From: an uncultured Lentisphaeria bacterium
Lineage (GTDB): Bacteria > Verrucomicrobiota > Lentisphaeria > Victivallales > Victivallaceae
DNA: 64,000 bases
NCBI GenBank assembly: GCA_949298075.1
Contig: CASFVA010000009.1
Coordinates: 62,001-126,000, forward strand
Direction of reading: 5' to 3'
Below, in pieces: positions 25,402 to 34,305 of the stretch. The notes under the pieces were generated by a model. That model saw only the letters and a program-made list of their open reading frames with translations. It had not been told where the DNA came from and did no database searches. A program made the position numbers and the translations under genes. Positions within the stretch are counted from its first letter, which is position 1. Each line of letters opens with the position of its first letter.

Positions 25402-27585
25402 TCAATCCCCGACTTTTTCCGCCGCCAAACGGGCGGCCAGCCGGGAGTTGCGCGGTTCGAGCCGGGTGTTGCGCACCGCAATTTCCACCGCCCGGCGCGA
25501 ACCGATGAGAATCAGCAGTTTACGGGCGCGCGTCATCGCCGTGTAAAGCAGATTGCGCTGCAGCATCATATAGTGCTGGGTCAGCAGCGGCACCACCACC
25601 GCCGGAAATTCACACCCCTGGGATTTGTGCACGGTAATCGCGTAGGCCCGCACCAGCTGAACCGCCTCGTCAAAACCATATTCAACCCGGCGGCCGCCGT
25701 CGAACGCGACCACAAAGCGGCGCCTGGAATTGTATACCTGCTCCAGGCGGCCGAGATCGCCGTTGAACACCTGCTTGTCGTAATTGTTGGCGGTCTGCAT
25801 GACCTTGTCACCTTCTTTGAACACCCGTTCTCCGAGAGTGAACCCGGCCCGTTCACCGCCGTTGAGCCGGGCGGCCAGCAGTTCATTGAGCGCGGTCGCG
25901 CCGCAGATGCCGCGGTTCATCGGCGTCAGCACCTGAATTTCCTCCACCGGATCCAGACCGAAACGGACCGGAATGCGGTTGGTGACCAGTTCGGCGATGA
26001 TGGCCGCGGCCCGGGCCGGATCATCCTGTTCCAGCCAGTAGAAATCGGCCAGTCCGCCCTCGCCGGAACGCGGCGGAGGCTCCGGAAGCAAGCCCTGATT
26101 AACCCGGTGGGCGTTGAGAATGATCCGGCTGGCCTCCGACTGCCGGAACACCCGCGTCAGGCGCGTCACCGTAAAAAAGCCAGATCCGATCAGATCCTTG
26201 AACACGGTGCCCGGCCCCACCGACGGCAGCTGGTCACGATCGCCCACCAGCACCACGGCGGTCCCCGGCCGCACCGCCCGGAACAGCGCCTGAGCCAGCA
26301 GAATGTCGAGCATGGAGGATTCATCCACAATCAGCAGATCACAGCCGAGCGGGTGCACGCGATCGTGCGCGAACCGTCCGAGCGCCGGATCAAAATTCAG
26401 CAGCCGGTGAATGGTCCTGGCCGGCAGTCCGGTTGCTTCCGACAACCGCTTGGCGGCCCGTCCGGTTGGCGCGGCCAACGCGATGCGCAGATTGGCCAGG
26501 CGGGCCCGCCGCACAATTTCGCCCACCACGGTGGTCTTGCCGACGCCGGGACCGCCGGTGATAATCGACAACGGAGCTCCTCCCACCGCGTCCACTGCCT
26601 GCTGCTGTTCGGCGGCCAGCTTCAGCCCGCCGGCGGAACCGATCCGGCGGTAGCGGCCCGGAACCGAGCTCCGGGCTGCAGCCAGGCGGAGCACCAGTTT
26701 GGGCAGTTCGGTCTCGGCGGCGGCCAGCAACGGCGTGTAAATCATGCCGTCCAGCCGTACCAGCAACCGGCGTTCCAAAGCCCGGGCGATGCCGCGCCGG
26801 GCGGCGTCTTCACCCCGTCCGGTAAGCTCGGCCGCAGCAGCAGCCAGCGTCTCTTCCGGAGCGCAGACGTGTCCGGAGCCGACCATGGTGTTGAGCGCAA
26901 ACACCGCCGCCGCAGTCTGCCGCTCATCGGAATCCGGATCGAACCCCATGGCCGTCGCAATCGCATCGGCCCGCAGGAAACCGATGCCATCCACCTCTTC
27001 AGCCAGGCGGTAGGGGTTGGCGCGCACCACCTCGGGGGCCTTGTCGCCGTAGCGCTTGAACAGCCGCGAACAATAAGCCGGAGTGATCCCCAGGCTCTGG
27101 AGAAAAATCATTCCGTCGCGCCGGGCGGCCGTCTCCCGCCAGACCCGGGCGATATCCGCGCCTTTTTTGCGTCCGATACCGGGAATTTCCTGCAGCCGCC
27201 GGGGGTAGTGATCCAGCACTTTGACAATATCCCGGCCGAAGTGGTCAACCAGCAGGGCGGCGGTTTTGGGTCCGATACCGGGCACGGCAGAGCCCAGAAA
27301 ACGTTTCAGTCCCTCCGGAGTGCCCGGCAGCGCAATCCGGTAACGTTCCGCCCTGAACTCCCGGCCGAATTCGGCGTGTTCCCCGTAGAAGCCCTCCACC
27401 TCGATGCACTGCCCGGCATGCAGCCCGGCCAGACTGCCGCAGACCGGCAGTTCCCGCCCGGATTCAGGCTTGACCACCAGCACCGCGAAGCCGCTTTCCG
27501 GGTTCTCAAACCGCACCCGGCGGATTTCACCGGTGAGTTTTTCCAGGGGCCGGACAGGAACGGTTGAGGAGTTTTCAGATTTCAT
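25402..27585 (-). CDS. recD2: RecD2-type ATP-dependent DNA helicase
   Basis: A 5'-3' SF1B helicase acting without RecBC. The 727-residue protein has an N-terminal OB-like region (~1-90), two helix-hairpin-helix segments (VPGIGPKTAALLVDHFG, IPGIGRKKG), Walker A ITGGPGVGKTTVV, Walker B DLLIVDESSMLD, GDRDQLPSVGPG, and the C-terminal motif VI region (AITVHKSQGCEFPAVVVPLL). The N-terminal region and HhH motifs distinguish RecD2 from E. coli RecD. The gene is monocistronic with its own promoter. No recB or recC is in the window. Confidence 0.95.
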   Translation of the reverse strand: MKSENSSTVPVRPLEKLTGEIRRVRFENPESGFAVLVVKPESGRELPVCGSLAGLHAGQCIEVEGFYGEHAEFGREFRAERYRIALPGTPEGLKRFLGSAVPGIGPKTAALLVDHFGRDIVKVLDHYPRRLQEIPGIGRKKGADIARVWRETAARRDGMIFLQSLGITPAYCSRLFKRYGDKAPEVVRANPYRLAEEVDGIGFLRADAIATAMGFDPDSDERQTAAAVFALNTMVGSGHVCAPEETLAAAAAELTGRGEDAARRGIARALERRLLVRLDGMIYTPLLAAAETELPKLVLRLAAARSSVPGRYRRIGSAGGLKLAAEQQQAVDAVGGAPLSIITGGPGVGKTTVVGEIVRRARLANLRIALAAPTGRAAKRLSEATGLPARTIHRLLNFDPALGRFAHDRVHPLGCDLLIVDESSMLDILLAQALFRAVRPGTAVVLVGDRDQLPSVGPGTVFKDLIGSGFFTVTRLTRVFRQSEASRIILNAHRVNQGLLPEPPPRSGEGGLADFYWLEQDDPARAAAIIAELVTNRIPVRFGLDPVEEIQVLTPMNRGICGATALNELLAARLNGGERAGFTLGERVFKEGDKVMQTANNYDKQVFNGDLGRLEQVYNSRRRFVVAFDGGRRVEYGFDEAVQLVRAYAITVHKSQGCEFPAVVVPLLTQHYMMLQRNLLYTAMTRARKLLILIGSRRAVEIAVRNTRLEPRNSRLAARLAAEKVGD

Positions 27586-27639
27586 GCGGCCGCCGGAATG
27601 GGTTTAAGTTGAGTTGTCAGTTTAACGAAACCTGAGGAT

Positions 27640-27668
27640 AATATAACGTCAGGATGATTTTTTTACAA
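27640..27668 (-). promoter_or_regulatory. recD2 promoter
   Basis: Minus strand TTGTAA (27663-27668), 17-base spacer, TATATT (27640-27645), about 55 bases before the start. Confidence 0.75.
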
Positions 27669-27777
27669 TTCCGGACTTGATTTCAGAGCGCTTTCCGACT
27701 ATTGTAAAGGCAGTCAGCGCCCGGCGGCAATGCGCCGTGTTCCGGGCGGATCACCACCACAACCACCGGCTCACCGT

Positions 27778-28632
27778 ATGACCACTGAACCTGCCGCCCG
27801 ACATCCGGAATCGATTTTTTACGGCCGCCTTGACCTCCGGAATCCGCCGGAGTGTCCGATGCCGTTCTACGTCCATTCCGTCGGAATAACTTCGCTCAAT
27901 TACCGGGAAACCCGGCTCAAGCACGGCTTCCGCAACCCTTTTGTCGAACTGATGTGGAGCCTTTCCGGCACCGGAGAAATTGCCGGTTTCGGCCGGAACT
28001 ACCCGATGCGTCCCGGGGAAGTATGCTTTTTCCTGCCGGGAGAGGATCACCTGGTCCGGGCGATTTCACGGCACTGGACCTACCGGTGGCTCTGTATTGA
28101 CGGCCCCCTGGCCGAGGCGGTGTTTTTTTCCTTCAAGCTGCCGCGTCACTTCCGGGCCGCCGGACCGGTGCCGGAGGAGTGGTTCGCGGAATTGGAAAAA
28201 CTGGTTTCCTGCTCGGACCGCGCCTCCCTGGGCCGGGCGGCCGGACTCGTCCTGGCCATCTACGGAGGTGTGCTGCCGCAAGCGGAAGCCGATGCTCCGG
28301 ACACCCCGGAACAATTGCCCGAACGCTGTGTGAAATACATTGAAGCGCGTTTTTCCGACCCCGCCATGTCGGTGCAGCAGCTGGCCGACGCCCTGGCCAC
28401 CTCGCCGGTCACCCTGACCCGGCGTTTCCGCGCCGCCATGAAGTGTTCGCCGGGCGACTATCTGCAGCTGACCCGGCTCCGGCATGCTCAGACCCTGCTG
28501 ACCGGTACACTGCTGCCCGTCCGGGCAATCGCCAAACGCTGCGGTTATCTGCGCCCGGCCTCGTTCTGCCGGGCGTTCCGCCGCCGCTTCGGGCTGACGC
28601 CCGAAGCATTCCGCCGCCAGATCAGCGCTTGA
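27778..28632 (+). CDS. AraC-family transcriptional regulator
   Basis: A 284-residue regulator with an N-terminal cupin-like sensor half (LMWSLSGTGEIAGFGRNYPM, RPGEVCFFLPGEDH) and a C-terminal AraC DNA-binding domain of two HTH units (about residues 185-284: SVQQLADALATSPVTLTRRF, then VRAIAKRCGYLRPASFCRAF). The ATG at 27778 has no clear ribosome site; an in-frame ATG at 27859 is preceded by GGAG and is a good alternative. It converges with the pectate-lyase-fold gene and overlaps its 3' end by 11 bases. Control of the adjacent SGNH/DUF4955 operon is inferred from position only. Confidence 0.9.
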   Translation: MTTEPAARHPESIFYGRLDLRNPPECPMPFYVHSVGITSLNYRETRLKHGFRNPFVELMWSLSGTGEIAGFGRNYPMRPGEVCFFLPGEDHLVRAISRHWTYRWLCIDGPLAEAVFFSFKLPRHFRAAGPVPEEWFAELEKLVSCSDRASLGRAAGLVLAIYGGVLPQAEADAPDTPEQLPERCVKYIEARFSDPAMSVQQLADALATSPVTLTRRFRAAMKCSPGDYLQLTRLRHAQTLLTGTLLPVRAIAKRCGYLRPASFCRAFRRRFGLTPEAFRRQISA

Positions 28633-30673
28633 GCGGCACCCACAGCCGGATTTCCAGCCGCCGGCCGTCATCCCTGACTTCGGCGGTCTTCAGTTCGCCG
28701 CCGAGAATTTCCGTCATCCACTGCGCCGCGGCGAACCAGGGCGCCGAGTCGAGTTTGACCCGCTTTTTGCCCAGCGGACCCGAGGTGAGTATGATTTCCG
28801 CCCCCGGCACCCCGCCCCGGGCTTCCGCCCGCGCGGCAATGGAGTTCCCGGACTTGGTGTTCTCCCGCGCCAGCACGTTCATGAGCATGTACACCGTGTG
28901 CGCCAGCATCACGTGATCCCCGGTGAAAGCCAGTTTTTCCCGGTTCGGAACGAACTTGAACGGCACCGTACCGTACATGAAAAGTGAAATTTCGCACTGC
29001 TCTGCGAGCAGTTCATCCAGATCGCCGGTTTCAATGTACTGATAGCCCCGGGTGGAACGGGTCCTGAAGTCAAACCGTTCCGGAAGCTTCACCGTCTTCA
29101 TGGCTTTTGCGGTCGCCCTGGCCTCGTCCACCCACTCCGGCAGCCGCCCCAGCCGCAGCGCCAGCTGGGCCTCGTAGAGCGACTCCGGTTCCACCGGACT
29201 GCCCTGCGACTCCATCACCCCGACGTGGCCGGGTTCGAAGGTCGCCTTCTCACCGTGGAATCCCGCGATGATCGGCATGGCGAACTGATTGTTTTTGTTT
29301 TTCTGCCAGAAGTCATAGAAAACCCCTGGCGCGGTGTTGCGGAAGTTCCACAGCACCAGTTTGTGCAGGTGGTGCGGATAGTCCCGCTTGCCGCCGCCGC
29401 AATAAATCCGGCCGCCGGAATTGCAGTCATACAGGGTGACATAGGGACGTCCGGCGTGACTGTCCGGAGCGCCCGCACTGTCGCAGCGCCAGTAGACCGT
29501 GCCCACGCTCCCCCACGACACGCTCGGGCCGTGGGTGTACCCGGCCCGGTCATCCAGGAAACCGCCCAGCAGACCGTATGTGAACATGACCGAACGCGGA
29601 ATGTGATGCCCGGAGTTGCCTTCCATCACCAGATTCATCAGCGTCGGATAGCGCGACAATGCAAACTGCACAACCTGGCTGGCATCCACAAACACACAGC
29701 GCCGCACCCAGCTCGAATCCGTGCCGCGCATCTGAATGAACGACCAGCCGATGTCGTCCCGGTCGCTGCGGTGGTGATAATAAGGGACATAGGCGTTGCC
29801 CATGAAAAGAATGTCTTCGACTCCGACGTTTTCAATCGGCGTGAATTCATACAGCTGCCAGCCGATCTCCGGATCCAGATCATAGCGCAGCGGCTCCTCG
29901 AAAGTCACCCGGTTGCCGTTGACGGCGGCCACCCGGTGCAGTTCAGCTGAGGGCGCCCGGTTTTCAGTGGTGGTTTTCCACTTGGGATCGAGTTTGTGCG
30001 GTTTGATCAGCTCTTCAATGACCGCCCTGTTGACCACGGCAAGCGCCACAAAATCCCCGGCCCGCAGCTTGGAGGCATTGTCAACCGTGATCTCAAAGTC
30101 TCCCTGACGCGCCGGTCTGACCAGTTTGCCCCGCCGCGGCTTCTTCATGAACCCCTGACTGGTTGACGGACTGCGAAAATCAAACAGCGATTTCTTGAGG
30201 TGCAACCGGGTGGGATTATCCATGTCGCCGTTGCGGAAGGCATGAACCTGGTGAATCACCGTGCCGTCCGCCGATGCGCCCTCGCCCTTGATCACGATGT
30301 CGTCGGAGGTGATTTTGAGTACTTTCATCGCCTTGCGGTCAGTGTTGACCACATAGCGTCCCCGGGGCAGAAACACCACGCCGCCGCCCGCCGCTTCCGC
30401 CGCGTCGATGGCTTTCTGAATGCCGGGAATGTCATCGATGTCGTCATCGGGTTTCGCACCGTAATCGGTGACGTTGAACACCGTCGTCCGGCGGATTTCG
30501 GGAGCCCGGGCCCCCGCCCGGTAACCGGCGTAGGAAAAGTCCGGAAGCGTCGAAACCTTACCCGCCGCCTGATCGCGCTTGAATTCCTGAAAAAGCTTCG
30601 ACTCCGCCGAGACGGCATCCGGGCCGAGTCCGGCCAGCAGCGCACCGGCCAATCCCAATGTCAAAAACTTCAT
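28622..30673 (-). CDS. Secreted pectate-lyase-fold protein (DUF4955-like), copy A
   Basis: Probably a periplasmic or exported polysaccharide-active beta-helix protein. The 683 residues begin with a signal peptide (MKFLTLGLAGALLAGLGPDAVSAE), then a Pectate_lyase_3-type start (FNVTDYGAKPDDDIDDIPGI, AAGGGVVFLPRGRYVV), parallel beta-helix turns (~75-480) and a C-terminal alpha/beta region resembling DUF4955. Substrate is unknown. It is a tandem paralog of copy B (30826-32883); the last ~350 bases are almost identical between copies while the middle has diverged. The operon order is SGNH esterase, copy B, copy A. Confidence 0.83.
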   Translation of the reverse strand: MKFLTLGLAGALLAGLGPDAVSAESKLFQEFKRDQAAGKVSTLPDFSYAGYRAGARAPEIRRTTVFNVTDYGAKPDDDIDDIPGIQKAIDAAEAAGGGVVFLPRGRYVVNTDRKAMKVLKITSDDIVIKGEGASADGTVIHQVHAFRNGDMDNPTRLHLKKSLFDFRSPSTSQGFMKKPRRGKLVRPARQGDFEITVDNASKLRAGDFVALAVVNRAVIEELIKPHKLDPKWKTTTENRAPSAELHRVAAVNGNRVTFEEPLRYDLDPEIGWQLYEFTPIENVGVEDILFMGNAYVPYYHHRSDRDDIGWSFIQMRGTDSSWVRRCVFVDASQVVQFALSRYPTLMNLVMEGNSGHHIPRSVMFTYGLLGGFLDDRAGYTHGPSVSWGSVGTVYWRCDSAGAPDSHAGRPYVTLYDCNSGGRIYCGGGKRDYPHHLHKLVLWNFRNTAPGVFYDFWQKNKNNQFAMPIIAGFHGEKATFEPGHVGVMESQGSPVEPESLYEAQLALRLGRLPEWVDEARATAKAMKTVKLPERFDFRTRSTRGYQYIETGDLDELLAEQCEISLFMYGTVPFKFVPNREKLAFTGDHVMLAHTVYMLMNVLARENTKSGNSIAARAEARGGVPGAEIILTSGPLGKKRVKLDSAPWFAAAQWMTEILGGELKTAEVRDDGRRLEIRLWVPLKR

Positions 30674-30825
30674 TTATTCTCCATTTTCTGCCCGCAGACA
30701 GAGTTGCTGGCAGCCGGGCTGCCAAATTGAAAACCAGAATTAAAATCAGGCGGGACCTTCGGGTCTCTCCACCGGAAACCTGACCCGCCGCCCAGTGCCG
30801 CCGGCCGTCCCGGAACCGCTCCGGA

Positions 30826-32883
30826 TCAACGCCGGCTGAGCGGCACCCACAGTCGGATTTCCAGCCGCCGGCCGTCATCCCTGACTTCGGCGGTCTTCAG
30901 TTCGCCGCCGAGAATTCCCGTCATCCACTGCGCCGCGGCGAACCAGGGCGCCGAGTCGAGTTTGACCCGCTTTTTGCCCAGCGGACCCGAGGTGAGTATG
31001 ATTTCCGCCCCCGGCACCCCGCCCCGGGCTTCCGCCCGCGCGGAAATGGAGTTTCCGGACTTGGTGTTCTCCCGCGCCAGCACGTTCATGAGCATGTACA
31101 CCGTGTGCGCCAGCATCACGTGATCCCCGGTGAAAGCCAGTTTTTCCCGGTTCGGAACGAACTTGAACGGCACCGTACCGTACATGAAAAGCGATAATTC
31201 GCACTGTTCTGCGATCAGTTCGTCCAGATCGCCGGTTTCAACGTACTGATAGCCCCGGGTGGAACGGGTTTTAAAGTCAAAGTGCTCCGGAATTTTCACC
31301 GTCTTCATGGCTTTTGCGGTCGCCCTGGCCTCGTCCACCCACTCCGGCAGCCGCCCCAGCCGCAGCGCCAGCTGGGCCTCGTAGAGCGACTCCGGCTCCA
31401 CCGGACTGCCCTGCGACTCCATCACCCCGACGTGGCCGGGTTCGAAGGTCGCCTTCTCGCCGTGAAATCCCACGATGACCGGATTGACAAAACGGTTGTT
31501 TTTACCCCGCTTCCAGAAATCGTAATGAATTCCGGGCGCGGTGTTGCGGAAGTTCCACAGCACCAGTCCCGGCAAATGCTGGGGATAATCCCGCAGACCG
31601 CCGGATGAACTGATCCGGCCTCCGGAGTTGCAGTCGTACAGAGAAAGATAGGGGCGCCCGGCATGACTGTCCGGAGCTCCCTCGCTGTCGCAGCGCCAGA
31701 ACACCGTGCCGACGCTCCCCCACGACACGCTCGGGCCATGAGTATATCCGGCCCGGTCGTCAAAGAATCCGCCCAGCAGGCCGTAGTTGAAATAGGTTGA
31801 CCGCGGAATGTGATGTCCGGAATTGCCGACCGTAACCAGATTCATCAGCGTCGGATAACGCGACAGCGACACCTGCACCACCTGATTGGCGTCCACAAAC
31901 ACACAGCGCCGCACCCAGCTCGAATCCGTTCCTTTCATTTTGACGAATGCCCAGCCGACGTCGTCCCGGTCGCTGCGATGGTGATAATAGGGGGCATAGG
32001 AATTGCCCACAAAGAGAATGTCTTCGATCCCGACGTTTTCAATCGGCTTGAACTCGTAAAGCGCCCAGCCCATCTCCGGATTCAGATCATAGCGCAGCGG
32101 CTCCTCGAAAGTCACCCGGTTGCCGCTGACGGCGGCGATCCGGTGCAGTTCGGCGGAGGGCGCCCGGTTTTCGGTAGTGGTCTTCCACTCCGGCTCCAGC
32201 TGATACGGTTTCATCAGCTCTTCAATGACCGCCTTGTTGATCACGCCGAGCGCCACGAAATCCCCGGCCCGCAGCTTCGAGGCGTCATCCACGGTGATTT
32301 CAAATCCGCCCCGCGGCGCCGGAGACGCCAACCCCGCCAACCGGGGCTGTTTCAGAAAATGCCGGCGGTCGGCGATTTTGCTGCGCAGATTGAACAGTGA
32401 TTTTTTGAGGTGCATCCGGGTGGGGTCGTTCATGTCGCCGTTGCGGAAGGCATGCACCTGATGAATCACCGTACCGTCCGCCGATGCGCCCTCGCCTTTG
32501 ATCACAATATCGCTGGAGGTGACGTTGATCTCCTTGACGGCCTTGCGGTCAGTGTTGACCACATAGCGCCCCCGGGGCAGAAACACCACGCCGCCGCCCG
32601 CCGCTTCCGCCGCGTCAACGGCTTTCTGGATGCCGGGGAGATCATCGATGTCGTCATCGGGTTCAGCTCCGTAATCGGTGACGTTGAACACCGCAGTCCG
32701 GCGGATTTCGGGAGCCCGGACCCCCGCCCGGTAGCCGGCGTAGGAAAAGTCCGGAAGCACAGAAACTTTATTCGCCGCCTGATCGCGCTTGAACTCCTGA
32801 AAAAGCTTCGACTCCGCCGAGACGGCATCCAGGCCGAATCCGGCCAGCAGCACACCGGCTGCTCCCAAGGTCATCCAATTCAT
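30826..32883 (-). CDS. Secreted pectate-lyase-fold protein (DUF4955-like), copy B
   Basis: Paralog of copy A: 685 residues, same signal peptide style (MNWMTLGAAGVLLAGFGLDAVSAE), same beta-helix opening (FNVTDYGAEPDDDIDDLPGI) and the same C-terminal region. Conserved blocks such as DRAGYTHGPSVSWGSVGTV and ATFEPGHVGVMESQGSPVE are shared exactly. Its ATG overlaps the TGA of the SGNH gene (ATGA), so it is translationally coupled to it; a 152-base gap separates it from copy A. Coupling to an esterase suggests joint attack on an esterified polysaccharide, an inference. Confidence 0.83.
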   Translation of the reverse strand: MNWMTLGAAGVLLAGFGLDAVSAESKLFQEFKRDQAANKVSVLPDFSYAGYRAGVRAPEIRRTAVFNVTDYGAEPDDDIDDLPGIQKAVDAAEAAGGGVVFLPRGRYVVNTDRKAVKEINVTSSDIVIKGEGASADGTVIHQVHAFRNGDMNDPTRMHLKKSLFNLRSKIADRRHFLKQPRLAGLASPAPRGGFEITVDDASKLRAGDFVALGVINKAVIEELMKPYQLEPEWKTTTENRAPSAELHRIAAVSGNRVTFEEPLRYDLNPEMGWALYEFKPIENVGIEDILFVGNSYAPYYHHRSDRDDVGWAFVKMKGTDSSWVRRCVFVDANQVVQVSLSRYPTLMNLVTVGNSGHHIPRSTYFNYGLLGGFFDDRAGYTHGPSVSWGSVGTVFWRCDSEGAPDSHAGRPYLSLYDCNSGGRISSSGGLRDYPQHLPGLVLWNFRNTAPGIHYDFWKRGKNNRFVNPVIVGFHGEKATFEPGHVGVMESQGSPVEPESLYEAQLALRLGRLPEWVDEARATAKAMKTVKIPEHFDFKTRSTRGYQYVETGDLDELIAEQCELSLFMYGTVPFKFVPNREKLAFTGDHVMLAHTVYMLMNVLARENTKSGNSISARAEARGGVPGAEIILTSGPLGKKRVKLDSAPWFAAAQWMTGILGGELKTAEVRDDGRRLEIRLWVPLSRR

Positions 32884-33854
32884 TTCTTCTGTCCTTTCTG
32901 CTCACCGCCGGCAGTGACCTGCCGGTAGTTTTCCACCGCCTGCTGAGCGCAACTGCGCAGAAAGGCGGCCTCTCTGCGGCTTAATCCGGAGGGTGTGTAT
33001 TTTATTTCCGTGGCCGGGACTCCGAACAGCATCGAATACCACACGGCGGCCTGCAGGTAAGCCCCGCGGGCGTTGAGGTGAATGGTGTCCACCCGGAGCT
33101 GACGGGGACCTCCGGGGTTTTCCGGATCCCGACGCCAGACGGCCGCGCCCACCGGATCGTTGGATGGCGGCGGCAGTTCCGGATCCTTGAGCCGGGCCAG
33201 CGCCTCCGCCGCCGGAGGGGTGAGATCCAGAGTGGTGGTTTTGCGGTAGATCGCCACCGCATCACCGACCGGAATCACCCGCAACCGGTATTGTCCGGCC
33301 AGTTGGGCATAGGCGCGACTCAGGCGGCGGTGCATTCCGGCCTGATCGAATTTCCACTTCGCCAGCCGGGGATTGTCGGGACGGTAAGCCCACGTCTGAT
33401 GGACAAGGATTTCCGCCTGCGGCGCGTTGGCCCGGATGTAGGAAATCAACCGGTCGGCATAGGGCTGGTAAGTTGAATAATCCCAGCTGGCATGACTGGC
33501 CTGCTGAATGGTGATGATGTCCCATTTCTCGCGCCGGATCAACTCCGGCAGGTTGCCTTTTTCAGTGATCTGGTTGCGGCCCGGATCGCCGAAGCGGGTT
33601 ACAATCCGATAGGGGGCGAGCTCCGGAGAGGTCAACCCGGCTTCAAGATTGTTCCAGTGCCGTTCGAGGGGACAGCCGCCGATATAAGCGTTGGTGAGCA
33701 TCAGCCGATGCTCGGGATCCTTGCGCACCATCGACGGCAGGTACGTCAGCACCGATTGGGAGAAGCTGTTGCCGATCATCAACACCTTGAGCTCGGCGGC
33801 GCCAACGCCGCACCCCAGCGCACTTGAAATCAATACTGCGGCCATTTTATTCAT
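32880..33854 (-). CDS. Secreted SGNH-hydrolase-fold esterase (DUF4886-like)
   Basis: Likely removes acyl groups from a carbohydrate outside the cytoplasm. The 324-residue product has a signal peptide (MNKMAAVLISSALGCGVGAA) followed at once by SGNH block I (LKVLMIGNSFSQSVLTYLP, Ser nucleophile in GNSFS), TIQQASHASWDYSTYQPYAD in the middle and block V DTIHLNARGAYLQAAVWYSM supplying Asp and His. It is first in an operon with two pectate-lyase-fold genes, preceded by a promoter at 33918-33946. Substrate is not known. Confidence 0.85.
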   Translation of the reverse strand: MNKMAAVLISSALGCGVGAAELKVLMIGNSFSQSVLTYLPSMVRKDPEHRLMLTNAYIGGCPLERHWNNLEAGLTSPELAPYRIVTRFGDPGRNQITEKGNLPELIRREKWDIITIQQASHASWDYSTYQPYADRLISYIRANAPQAEILVHQTWAYRPDNPRLAKWKFDQAGMHRRLSRAYAQLAGQYRLRVIPVGDAVAIYRKTTTLDLTPPAAEALARLKDPELPPPSNDPVGAAVWRRDPENPGGPRQLRVDTIHLNARGAYLQAAVWYSMLFGVPATEIKYTPSGLSRREAAFLRSCAQQAVENYRQVTAGGEQKGQKK

Positions 33855-33917
33855 GATTGAAGAAAAATCCCCATGTATGCCGGCGATTGAGTCGCCACCG
33901 GTTTCGTTGTTTCTGTT

Positions 33918-33946
33918 ACGATAACCCGGACTGACGATTTTTTCAA
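33918..33946 (-). promoter_or_regulatory. Promoter of the SGNH / DUF4955-like operon
   Basis: Minus strand TTGAAA (33941-33946), 17-base spacer, TATCGT (33918-33923). The -10 is weaker than that of the housekeeping promoters here, consistent with activator dependence. Confidence 0.6.
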
Positions 33947-34064
33947 CAGTCAGGGGGCGACAAAGTGTTCTATGCTGAATTCGTCACGTTTCAGCCGTGA
34001 ACGCGGTGCAGTTCCATGGAGACTTTGGAAAAGTGTTTCAGAAACCCGGTCATAAAACTGCCGG

Positions 34065-34298
34065 TTATCTGAGCGGCGGCGGCACATTCCCACGTTCAAC
34101 CGATGCCGGCGCCACCGGAATAAATCCCCGGACTTCACTGCTTTGTTCCGTCGGTTCCGCCCTCATCGAATGGCGCGGCGGCCGACCGGGATGGTCGGCC
34201 GGATACACCACCTGCGGCGGACGCGGCGATTCCGAAGCGCACCCGGTCAGAACCGCTGCCGCGACTGCCGGAATCCAGAACATCATTCTGATTCTCAT
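34065..34298 (-). CDS. Small lipoprotein
   Basis: A 77-residue product with a convincing lipoprotein signal (MRIRMMFWIPAVAAAVLTGC, lipobox LTGC) and a short Pro-rich mature part (residues 21-77) without a recognisable domain. It starts seven bases after the AraC gene stop, in the same direction, so it is probably co-transcribed with the upstream glycosyltransferase and AraC genes. The small size leaves some doubt, but signal and spacing support it. Confidence 0.65.
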   Translation of the reverse strand: MRIRMMFWIPAVAAAVLTGCASESPRPPQVVYPADHPGRPPRHSMRAEPTEQSSEVRGFIPVAPASVERGNVPPPLR

Positions 34299-34305
34299 TT
34301 TTCCA

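Noticed and set aside
25393-27567. A 724-codon plus-strand open frame opposite recD2
   Set aside because: Antisense shadow; recD2 on the other strand has all helicase motifs.
33950-34138. A 62-codon minus-strand frame after the lipoprotein gene
   Set aside because: It overlaps the better supported lipoprotein, has no ribosome site and no recognisable composition.
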